DNA of 64,000 nucleotides from Ferruginibacter sp. (GTDB lineage: Bacteria; Bacteroidota; Bacteroidia; Chitinophagales; Chitinophagaceae), in NCBI GenBank assembly GCA_017983695.1, contig JAGOAX010000012.1:92587-156586 (forward strand). The letters are read 5' to 3'. This document shows, one piece after another, positions 57,569 through 64,000 of this stretch. The notes beneath the pieces were generated by a model. That model had not been told where the DNA came from and did no database searches. It saw nothing but the letters and a program-made list of their open reading frames with translations. The translations under genes and the position numbers were made by a program. The number at the start of each line of letters is the position of its first letter. Positions within the stretch are counted from its first letter, which is position 1.

Positions 57569-60400
57569 TTGAAGTCTTTTTTTAAAATATTATTTATAGT
57601 TGCAATTTTCGCAATCAGTAATCATTCAATTGCACAATTAGTAATTACTTCTCAAAGTAATGCGCAGGCACTGGCTCAAAAACTGGTAGGTAATGGTGTA
57701 ACTATCAGTAATGCCATACTTACAAGTGCCGCAGATGCAACAGGTTTTTTTAATAATGTATCCGGCGCAAAACTAAATATAGATAGTGGCATTGTATTAA
57801 CAAATGGAAGAGCCAAAACACTGGGAAGTGACTGGGGACTGGATGGTAATGGTATAACAACTGCTGCGATGGCTTTGGCCGATACATATAACCAGTTGCC
57901 CGGCGATGGGGATATTGCACGACAATTAGGAATTCCTGTTACAAATACATTTGATGCCACTATTCTGGAGTTTGACTTTGTTCCTTTAGGAGACAGTATT
58001 AAATTCAGGTATGTTTTCAGCTCCGAGGAATATACACCCCCTTATGTTTGTAATTTTAATGATGCTTTTGCTTTTTTTATTTCTGGTCCTGGTATAGCTG
58101 GCGGTGTAAAGAATATAGCTTTGGTACCAAATACCAATACCCCTGTATCTATTTTTAATGTAAATAATGTACCTGGGGGAGCCTGCCCGAATAACAGGGC
58201 TTATTATGTAGACAACATAACGAATACATTCTTTACTCATGACGGGCATACCACTTTATTTACAGCAATGGAAAAAGTGCAGCCTTGCCAAACCTATCAT
58301 TTAAAATTAGTGATTGCTGATGTGGGAGATGGTTTTTTTGATAGCGGTGTATTCCTTGAGGCCAAAAGCCTTTCATCAAACGTGGTAAGTTTAGTACATT
58401 CTACACAAATAGACCAACAAAATAATAATTACCTTGTTGAGGGCTGTGCAACAGGTACGCTTAAAATTGTGCGGCCTCAATCCTTTAACAGTCCGCTAAA
58501 TGTAACACTTGTTTACGGCGGCACAGCCGTTAATGGAGTTGATTTACAGGCCTTGCCAACAAATATAACTATACCAGCGAATCAAACTGAAGTAGTATTT
58601 AATATTGTTCCAATTATTGATAATCTTCCCGAAGGAATTGAGGTGTTGAAAATTTATGCACTGGCAGGTTGCAATGGCAGCATACCATCAGACAGTGTTT
58701 TTATACAGTTAAGAGATTATGATACTTTAGGTATAACTCCAGATACTGCTCATATTTGTAAAAACTCATCAATACAATTAACAGCCACAACAGGTTATTC
58801 CGTTTATCGCTGGGATGCCAGCCCAACATTAAGCAGTGTTACTATCAGAGATCCGATAGCTTCACCCACAAACAGCAAAACTACTTATTTCTGTACTGCA
58901 ACTGAAGGCACCTGTAACGCAAGAGACTCTTCTTATATCGTATTAAAAGAACTGGATTTTATTTCTAAAAAAGAGATCGATTGTAAAAGCGATGCCACCG
59001 GGGAAATACGTGTGGCCGGTGGCGATGAATGGACCAGGCCGGTACAATATTCCATTAACAATGCTCCTTATCAAAACGACAGTACATTTACTAATTTGCA
59101 GGCGGGTGTATATACCATAAAAATAAAAGATGCAACTGGTTGTATTGACAGTTTAGTGATACCTATTACACAATTGTATCCCGACTTACTGATCAGCAAC
59201 ATACCCATTACACCAGCATCCTGCTCAGGTAATGCGGATGGCACTGCAACCGTTTTTACTACCGGGGGGAAAAGCCCATATCTGTTTTCATCTGATGGTA
59301 TAAATTTTCAACCCGGTAATGTGCTTAATCTTTTACAAGGCAATTATACCATTACCGTAAAAGATAATAATGGCTGCACCAATGCAAAGCCTGTTGTTAT
59401 TCCTTTGAATAATATTGTAACTGTTGATGCAGGTGTAGACTTAACCATTTGCGAAGGCAAAAGCATACTGTTGAATGCAATATCAAATGCAGATAGTTTT
59501 GTGTGGACTCCTGCTACAGCATTGGATAATAGATTTATTAAAAATCCAGTTGCTTCGCCTGTTCAAACAACAGATTATGTGCTTATTGCCAAAACAGGAA
59601 TTTGTATAAAAAATGATACTGTTACAGTTTTTGTAAACCCTACACCTAAGCCTAATGCCGGTCCCGATGCAGCAATTTGTTTTGAAAAGAATATGCAACT
59701 TAATGGTTCTGGCGGTTTGTTTTACTGGTGGTACCCTTCTTCTTATTTAAACAATGCCCGTATTGCCACGCCGGTTGCTCAACGCCTTCCGGGCACTATC
59801 ACTTATGCTTTGCATGTAACAGATGCTAATGGATGTGTTTCTTTAAAAAGCGATACTGTTATTATTACCGTTGCAAGGCCTGCTGTTTTAAATGCAGGAA
59901 GAGATACTACATTAGCTATAGGGCAACCAATGCAGTTATTGGCTATTGATGTAAATAACACCGGCTTTACGCAATACCAATGGTCGCCTGCATACGGACT
60001 GAACAATCCTTTTACAGCAAACCCGGTTACTGTTTTAGACAGAGATATGCATTATTATGTAACCGCCAGCAACGCCATTGGCTGCACCGCAACCGATGAT
60101 GTAAATATAAAAGTATACCGGGGACCTGAAATTTATGTGCCCAATGCCTTTACTCCTGATGGAAATGGCAGCAATGATATTTTAAGAGCCATACCTGTTG
60201 GCATAAAAAACTTCAGCTATTTCCGTATTTACAACCGGTGGGGGCAAATAGTTTTTAATACTAATTCTCCGCTTAACGGCTGGGATGGAAAAGTTGCAGG
60301 TGCATTACCACAAACGGGTACTTACATCTGGATGGCAGAGGGTGTAGACTATAAAGGAAATATTGTGCAGCGTAAAGGATCGGTTACAATTGTTCGGTGA
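57569..60400 (+). CDS. Large secreted adhesin-like protein: choice-of-anchor L and gliding-type C-terminus
   Basis: The 943-residue protein has a signal peptide (FFKILFIVAIFAISNHSIAQ), an N-terminal choice-of-anchor L domain (about 25-250: SNAQALAQKLVGNGVTISNA, then FVPLGDSIKFRYVFSSEEY), several immunoglobulin-like or PKD-like repeats, and a gliding-motility-associated C-terminal domain (about 855-943: VPNAFTPDGNGSNDILRAI, then GTYIWMAEGVDYKGN). The last is a type B T9SS sorting domain. It should be displayed on the surface and may serve adhesion or gliding. The start is TTG 57569, right at the signal peptide. Confidence 0.85.
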   Translation: MKSFFKILFIVAIFAISNHSIAQLVITSQSNAQALAQKLVGNGVTISNAILTSAADATGFFNNVSGAKLNIDSGIVLTNGRAKTLGSDWGLDGNGITTAAMALADTYNQLPGDGDIARQLGIPVTNTFDATILEFDFVPLGDSIKFRYVFSSEEYTPPYVCNFNDAFAFFISGPGIAGGVKNIALVPNTNTPVSIFNVNNVPGGACPNNRAYYVDNITNTFFTHDGHTTLFTAMEKVQPCQTYHLKLVIADVGDGFFDSGVFLEAKSLSSNVVSLVHSTQIDQQNNNYLVEGCATGTLKIVRPQSFNSPLNVTLVYGGTAVNGVDLQALPTNITIPANQTEVVFNIVPIIDNLPEGIEVLKIYALAGCNGSIPSDSVFIQLRDYDTLGITPDTAHICKNSSIQLTATTGYSVYRWDASPTLSSVTIRDPIASPTNSKTTYFCTATEGTCNARDSSYIVLKELDFISKKEIDCKSDATGEIRVAGGDEWTRPVQYSINNAPYQNDSTFTNLQAGVYTIKIKDATGCIDSLVIPITQLYPDLLISNIPITPASCSGNADGTATVFTTGGKSPYLFSSDGINFQPGNVLNLLQGNYTITVKDNNGCTNAKPVVIPLNNIVTVDAGVDLTICEGKSILLNAISNADSFVWTPATALDNRFIKNPVASPVQTTDYVLIAKTGICIKNDTVTVFVNPTPKPNAGPDAAICFEKNMQLNGSGGLFYWWYPSSYLNNARIATPVAQRLPGTITYALHVTDANGCVSLKSDTVIITVARPAVLNAGRDTTLAIGQPMQLLAIDVNNTGFTQYQWSPAYGLNNPFTANPVTVLDRDMHYYVTASNAIGCTATDDVNIKVYRGPEIYVPNAFTPDGNGSNDILRAIPVGIKNFSYFRIYNRWGQIVFNTNSPLNGWDGKVAGALPQTGTYIWMAEGVDYKGNIVQRKGSVTIVR

Positions 60401-60456
60401 TTCTTTACTAAACTTTTATCTTATCCTGTTGTTGATCAAACAGCAACCAGTTACCC

Positions 60457-60464
60457 TATATTTG
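60457..60464 (+). promoter_or_regulatory. Candidate promoter of the small membrane protein at 60503
   Basis: TATATTTG fits TAnnTTTG. A TTG at 60432-60434 lies 22 bp upstream, within the range used by Bacteroidota -33 elements. The ATG is 38 bp downstream. Confidence 0.5.
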
Positions 60465-60502
60465 CCGCATAATTTCTAATCAATTCTTTTAATTTAGTAC
60501 CA

Positions 60503-60922
60503 ATGCTTAAAATTCTTACAGTTGCCGGTCTTGCTACATTCGAAATATATGCGGCCATCCCTGCCGGCTTTGCTTTTGGCTTAAGCCCATGGGTAATTTT
60601 TTTTGCCAGCCTTATTGGCGGGCTTGTTGGTGTATTTGTAGCAGCTTTTTTAGGTAATAAAATTGAACAATTCCTTAGTAAATACAGGAAACCAAAAACT
60701 AAAGAACCTAAACCGGGGCTTGCACATAAATTGTGGGTAAAGTATGGCCTTATCGGGCTGGGCTTTATTGGCACTTTTACTGTTGGTGCGCCTGTAAGCC
60801 TTGCAGTAGGTGTAGGCTTTAATGCTAATATGGCAAAATTGGTGCCCTGGTGTTGCCTTGGCGTTTTTGCAAGATGTGCCATTTTTACAACCCTGGGGCA
60901 TTATGGAATGAAGTTGTTGTAA
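60503..60922 (+). CDS. Small multidrug-export-type membrane protein
   Basis: The 139-residue inner-membrane protein has about four helices: IYAAIPAGFAFGLSPWVIFF, IGGLVGVFVAAFLGNKIEQF, YGLIGLGFIGTFTVGAPVSL and CCLGVFARCAIFTTLGHYGM. The order and the lysine-rich central loop (YRKPKTKEPKPG) fit the small multi-drug export family (PF06695). Transport activity is presumed from the family name only. It stands alone with its own promoter and terminator. Confidence 0.65.
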   Translation: MLKILTVAGLATFEIYAAIPAGFAFGLSPWVIFFASLIGGLVGVFVAAFLGNKIEQFLSKYRKPKTKEPKPGLAHKLWVKYGLIGLGFIGTFTVGAPVSLAVGVGFNANMAKLVPWCCLGVFARCAIFTTLGHYGMKLL

Positions 60923-60944
60923 GTAATAATATTTTTTTAAAAAG

Positions 60945-60966
60945 GGTCAGCAATAAATTGCTGACC
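60945..60966 (+). terminator. Terminator after the small membrane protein
   Basis: GGTCAGCAAT (60945-60954) and ATTGCTGACC (60957-60966) form a 10-bp stem with a minimal AA loop, followed by GCTTTTATTTTG. Confidence 0.8.
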
Positions 60967-61008
60967 GCTTTTATTTTGTTACCAACTTTTTGTAATGCTA
61001 TTGGGCTG

Positions 61009-61032
61009 CATTGGCGTCGCACTCTTCAACAG
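61009..61032 (-). repeat. Interspersed repeat core, copy 4
   Basis: Read on the minus strand, CTGTTGAAGAGTGCGACGCC AATG matches the core at 8150-8173 at 21 of 24 positions. It lies in the 178-bp gap between two converging genes. Confidence 0.7.
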
Positions 61033-61100
61033 TATAATATCATTGAACTTTTATCTTAGCGAAAGTTATTGATCTGTGGCGGCCAACAACGGCTAAAGGC

Positions 61101-61766
61101 CTATTTAAATAGAAAATTCTGATAGTGAAAAGCTTTTTCAAGCTTTCGTCCGTTTTGCTCTGCCCCAACCCAATTACCATTGGTTAATTTAATAACACGT
61201 ATTGCTTCAACAATTAATTGGTCAATTTTACATTCCGAGCGAATGTCAACTTTAATATCTGATAATGTACCATTTATATGTACAACAAATTGCAACATCA
61301 CATTTCCAGTTAACCTTTTACCATTTACATCAGTTTGATCTTTTAAATTATCAAGTATAAACTTCCTAATGTCGCCTTTATAATATGAGCCTATTTCAAC
61401 CGCAGTAAAAACTTTAGATTCCTCCATTTCTTCGGCTTTTGGAGTTTGGGATTTGGGGAACATTTTGTTCAGTTCTCTTTCAACAAATTCTTTTTTTAAA
61501 ATAATTTCAACAACACCATTTATCCCTTTGTTTCCATATTTTTTAACGGCATTACTATCTTTTAAAACATTTACTTTCTCAATATCATGAGGGCTCAGGC
61601 TGTTCAAATCTGATTGCTTAATCTCAATTCCATTTAATAAGTACAACGGAGTGTTTTTAATAGTGGCACTATCATTTTTATTTATTTTAACTGCAGAGGT
61701 ATCTTGCGCTACAGCAATAGAAAAACTAAATAATGCAACTCCAATTACTGTCACTTTTCTCATCAT
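61101..61766 (-). CDS. TonB-type protein with a TonB-receptor plug-like segment
   Basis: The 221-residue protein has a signal or anchor helix (KVTVIGVALFSFSIAVAQDT), then a segment like the plug of SusC-type receptors (YLLNGIEIKQSDLNSLSPHD, then IEKVNVLKDSNAVKKYG and GINGVVEIILKK, about 40-90), and a C-terminal TonB-like domain (FILDNLKDQTDVNGKRLTGN, then VMLQFVVHINGTLSDIKVDI). I chose ATG 61766, which removes an overlap with the end of fabD; 61763 is equally possible. It may pass energy or signals to outer-membrane receptors. Confidence 0.65.
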   Translation of the reverse strand: MMRKVTVIGVALFSFSIAVAQDTSAVKINKNDSATIKNTPLYLLNGIEIKQSDLNSLSPHDIEKVNVLKDSNAVKKYGNKGINGVVEIILKKEFVERELNKMFPKSQTPKAEEMEESKVFTAVEIGSYYKGDIRKFILDNLKDQTDVNGKRLTGNVMLQFVVHINGTLSDIKVDIRSECKIDQLIVEAIRVIKLTNGNWVGAEQNGRKLEKAFHYQNFLFK

Positions 61767-61779
61767 AATGTTATACTTT

Positions 61780-62670
61780 TTAACTAATTCCACTCACCAC
61801 CATCTCCTTATTAATTTTCTGCACCAGTCCCTGCAATACTTTTCCCGGACCCACTTCTGTAAATTGAGTGGCGCCGTCGGCAATCATCGCCTGCACACTC
61901 TGTGTCCACTTTACTGCACCGGTTAACTGTGCAATTAAATTATGTTTAATTGCTTCTGCATCGGTTACTGCTTTTGCAACTACATTCTGGTAAACCGGGC
62001 AACTTGGAATATTAAATGCTGTTGCATTTATTGCCGCAGCCAACTCTTCTTTAGCGGGCATCATCAAAGGGCTGTGAAAGGCGCCGCCAACGGGTAATAC
62101 CAATGCCCGTTTTGCTCCTGCTGCTTTCATCATTTCGCAAGCCATTTCTATTCCTTTAATACTTCCACTTATTACCAGCTGGCCCGGGCAATTGTAATTA
62201 GCCGGCACTACTATTTCTTCTGTTTCAACATGTATTTTACCACAAATCTCTTCTACCTTATCGTCAGCTAATGCTAACACTGCAGCCATGGTAGAAGGGT
62301 TTAATTCGCAGGCTTTCTGCATAGCTGTTGCCCTAACTGCAACCAGTTTTAAAGCATCTTCAAAACTCAATGTATTGTTGGCTACCAATGCAGAAAATTC
62401 GCCTAAAGAATGGCCGGCAACCATATCGGGTTTTGCACCATCCAAAGTTTTGTAGGCAACTACAGAGTGTAAAAAAACTGCAGGCTGTGTTACACTGGTT
62501 TGTTTTAAATCTTCATCGCTGCCACTGAACATAATATCAGAAATACGGAAACCTAAAATTTCATTGGCCTGTTCAAATAATTCTTTTGCAATGGGATTGG
62601 TGTCATATAAATTTTTACCCATTCCACTAAACTGCGAGCCTTGCCCCGGAAATACATAAGCATGTTTCAT
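61780..62670 (-). CDS. fabD: Malonyl-CoA:ACP transacylase
   Basis: The 296-residue enzyme loads malonate onto ACP for fatty acid synthesis. It has YVFPGQGSQFSGMGKNLYD, the active-site serine in VAGHSLGEFSALV (about residue 92), a catalytic histidine in VGGAFHSPLM, and the ending FTEVGPGKVLQGLVQKINK. It lies 14 bp upstream of the TonB-like gene on the same strand. Confidence 0.92.
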   Translation of the reverse strand: MKHAYVFPGQGSQFSGMGKNLYDTNPIAKELFEQANEILGFRISDIMFSGSDEDLKQTSVTQPAVFLHSVVAYKTLDGAKPDMVAGHSLGEFSALVANNTLSFEDALKLVAVRATAMQKACELNPSTMAAVLALADDKVEEICGKIHVETEEIVVPANYNCPGQLVISGSIKGIEMACEMMKAAGAKRALVLPVGGAFHSPLMMPAKEELAAAINATAFNIPSCPVYQNVVAKAVTDAEAIKHNLIAQLTGAVKWTQSVQAMIADGATQFTEVGPGKVLQGLVQKINKEMVVSGIS

Positions 62671-62703
62671 TCGTTAATTTTTAGATTACAAATAAAATAA
62701 AAA

Positions 62704-62724
62704 AATCCCTCATAAAGAGGGATT
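62704..62724 (-). terminator. Terminator of folE
   Basis: AATCCCTC (62704-62711) and GAGGGATT (62717-62724) form a perfect 8-bp stem. On the minus strand it is followed by TTTTTATTTTATTTG, ending folE transcription before fabD. Confidence 0.85.
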
Positions 62725-62747
62725 CGCCGTTTTAGTTTTAAATTATA

Positions 62748-63344
62748 TTAATGCAGTTTTGAACTTATCAGTTTCATAAACTCACTTCTTGTGCTGTTTT
62801 TTTCAAACTCGCCATAAAATGCAGATGTAGTAGTAACGGAATTTTGCTTTTGCACCCCCCTCATCATCATACATAAATGCGATGCTTCAATTACAACCGC
62901 CACACCAAAAGGATTTAAGGTTTCTTTTATCGCATTTAATATCTGGTGTGTCAATCGCTCCTGCACCTGCAGGCGCCTGCTGAAAACATCTACCACCCTT
63001 GCAATTTTACTCAACCCTGTAATATATCCATTGGGAATGTAGGCAACATGTGCCTTACCATAAAATGGCAGCATATGATGTTCACACATACTGTACAATT
63101 CAATATCTTTTACAATGATCATTTCGCTTACTTCTTCATGAAATTTGGCTGAATTTAAAATGGCATTGGCATCCTGCCCATATCCTTGTGTGAGAAACTG
63201 CATGGCTTTGGCTACACGTTCAGGTGTTTTTTCCAAACCTTCCCTTCCTGAATCCTCCCCTAAAAGTTCCAGTGTATCCTTATAACTTTTTATAAGGCCC
63301 GAAGTTACTTTCTCATCATACTGCTCTGCTTTTGTATATGCCAT
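62748..63344 (-). CDS. folE: GTP cyclohydrolase I
   Basis: The 198-residue enzyme converts GTP to dihydroneopterin triphosphate, for folate and queuosine pathways. It has YSMCEHHMLPFYGKAHVAYI (zinc cysteine and histidines), FSRRLQVQERLTHQILNAI and SHLCMMMRGVQKQNS with the second zinc cysteine. It follows queD by 20 bp in the same operon, which supports a queuosine role. Confidence 0.93.
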   Translation of the reverse strand: MAYTKAEQYDEKVTSGLIKSYKDTLELLGEDSGREGLEKTPERVAKAMQFLTQGYGQDANAILNSAKFHEEVSEMIIVKDIELYSMCEHHMLPFYGKAHVAYIPNGYITGLSKIARVVDVFSRRLQVQERLTHQILNAIKETLNPFGVAVVIEASHLCMMMRGVQKQNSVTTTSAFYGEFEKNSTRSEFMKLISSKLH

Positions 63345-63364
63345 TATTTGCTGTTTAATTTTTT

Positions 63365-63781
63365 TTAAGAAACTGGATAATCCACAAAATTTTTTTCGGT
63401 TTCATACAAACGTACCTGCAGGTCAAATTTGCTGTCGATTTTTTCCCTTAAAATATTGTAGATAACAATTACGATATTTTCTGCGCTTGGGTTAAGGTCT
63501 TTAAATTCTGCTGTATCCTCGTTCAGGTTTTTATGATCAAACCGTTCAATTATATTTTCATTGATCAGGTCACTCAGCAGTTTCATACCATACACATAAC
63601 CGGTTGCAGCATCGGGCACACCAATTACTTTTACAATCAATTCATAATTGTGCCCATGAAAATGCGGGTTATTACATTTACCAAAAACCCTTGCATTGGT
63701 AGCTTCATCCCACAAAGGGTTATTAAGCCGGTGTGCTGCATTAAAATGTTCTTTACGGTAAACAGCTACTTTATTATTCAT
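63365..63781 (-). CDS. queD: 6-carboxytetrahydropterin synthase / 6-pyruvoyl-tetrahydropterin synthase family
   Basis: The 138-residue enzyme has the zinc histidines in EHFNAAHRLNN and PHFHGHNYELIV, and the catalytic RFDHKNLNED and PSAENIVIVIYNIL segments. It uses the product of FolE and leads to queuosine. I chose ATG 63781 (MNNKVAVYRKEHFNAAHRL); a start at 63796 would add five atypical residues. It heads the queD-folE operon. Confidence 0.9.
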   Translation of the reverse strand: MNNKVAVYRKEHFNAAHRLNNPLWDEATNARVFGKCNNPHFHGHNYELIVKVIGVPDAATGYVYGMKLLSDLINENIIERFDHKNLNEDTAEFKDLNPSAENIVIVIYNILREKIDSKFDLQVRLYETEKNFVDYPVS

Positions 63782-64000
63782 AACAGTATAACACACTAAA
63801 CTAATTTTTGTTGAAACAGCAGCATCAACAACAGTACTGAAAAATTGTGTGGAATGATTCAGAACATTTTTTGCCGAAGGTTATAACAGAAGTCTGCTGT
63901 TCAAACACATCAGCTATTGAAAGCTAATTACAAATAAAGTTACCAATTGTTGTGAGGATACAAAAACTTAATTTCCGTAGTATTCCACATAGATCCGTGG
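63782..64000. other. Non-coding end of the window, upstream of queD
   Basis: No gene is seen in these 219 bp. An 8-bp inverted pair TGTGGAAT (63848-63855) and ATTCCACA (63982-63989) lies 126 bp apart, which may be chance. The promoter of queD should be here but no clear -7 element was found. Confidence 0.4.

Overview
The window looks like a chromosomal segment of a low-GC Bacteroidota, most probably Chitinophagaceae (Ferruginibacter-like); that placement is inference. Signs are the Bacteroidota promoter pattern (TTTG, about 19 bp, TAnnTTTG) ahead of several genes, type IX secretion sorting domains, a gliding-type C-terminal domain, a choice-of-anchor L domain, and GMC/gluconate-dehydrogenase/DUF1080 sugar genes. 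I saw no rRNA, tRNA, CRISPR array, prophage or intact insertion sequence.

Layout. 0.1-2.3 kb: small accessory genes (VOC, alpha-CTD-like, DoxX, DUF1801). 2.3-17.6 kb: a nitrate assimilation and molybdenum-cofactor island: a cysteine-rich Crp/Fnr regulator divergent from nirB (interrupted by one in-frame TAA), nirD, a small envelope protein, a NarK-type transporter, a 1194-residue nitrate reductase fused to its own FAD/[2Fe-2S] reductase, an acetyltransferase fused to a nitrate-reductase-associated domain, and a rubredoxin fused to what looks like a degenerate siroheme-reductase scaffold. MobA, a SelW-like protein, a MOSC protein, a polytopic membrane protein and a THEP1-like NTPase follow. 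17.6-22.4 kb: a B12-type radical SAM protein and fusA. 22.4-34.6 kb: two divergent arms of a periplasmic sugar-oxidation (probably 3-keto-sugar) cluster, with paired GMC dehydrogenases and their small Tat-lipoprotein subunits, two Gfo/Idh/MocA proteins, two TIM-barrel isomerases, an MFS transporter, cytochrome c and DUF1080, around a LacI-type operator. 34.6-43.6 kb: gdh, ccmB/C/D, a T9SS-exported protein, tdk and waaA. 43.7-50.1 kb: nucleotide-sugar genes for surface polysaccharide, including the remains of a UDP-glucuronate decarboxylase-like gene. 50.1-51.7 kb: a C5-methyltransferase/HNH restriction module. 51.9-63.8 kb: housekeeping genes (accC, accB, efp, mdh, fabD, folE, queD) mixed with envelope proteins.

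How it works together. In the nitrate island the transporter brings nitrate in, the fused reductase makes nitrite using NAD(P)H through its own flavin domain, NirBD makes ammonium, and gdh (34.7 kb) could fix it. MobA finishes the bis-MGD cofactor. The GNAT/nitrate-reductase-associated fusion, the rubredoxin fusion and the membrane-protein/NTPase pair are the least understood members and the best candidates for undescribed biology. In the sugar cluster, GMC enzymes with an Fe-S cysteine motif could oxidise sugars outside the cytoplasm and pass electrons to cytochrome c; DUF1080 and the TIM-barrel/Gfo proteins would process the keto-sugars.

The window also carries short interspersed sequences: a core around AGTGCGACGCCA in four intergenic regions, and simple AT-rich repeats that lie between genes and twice inside coding sequence in frame. 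Family names rest on motifs read by eye; no database search was run.
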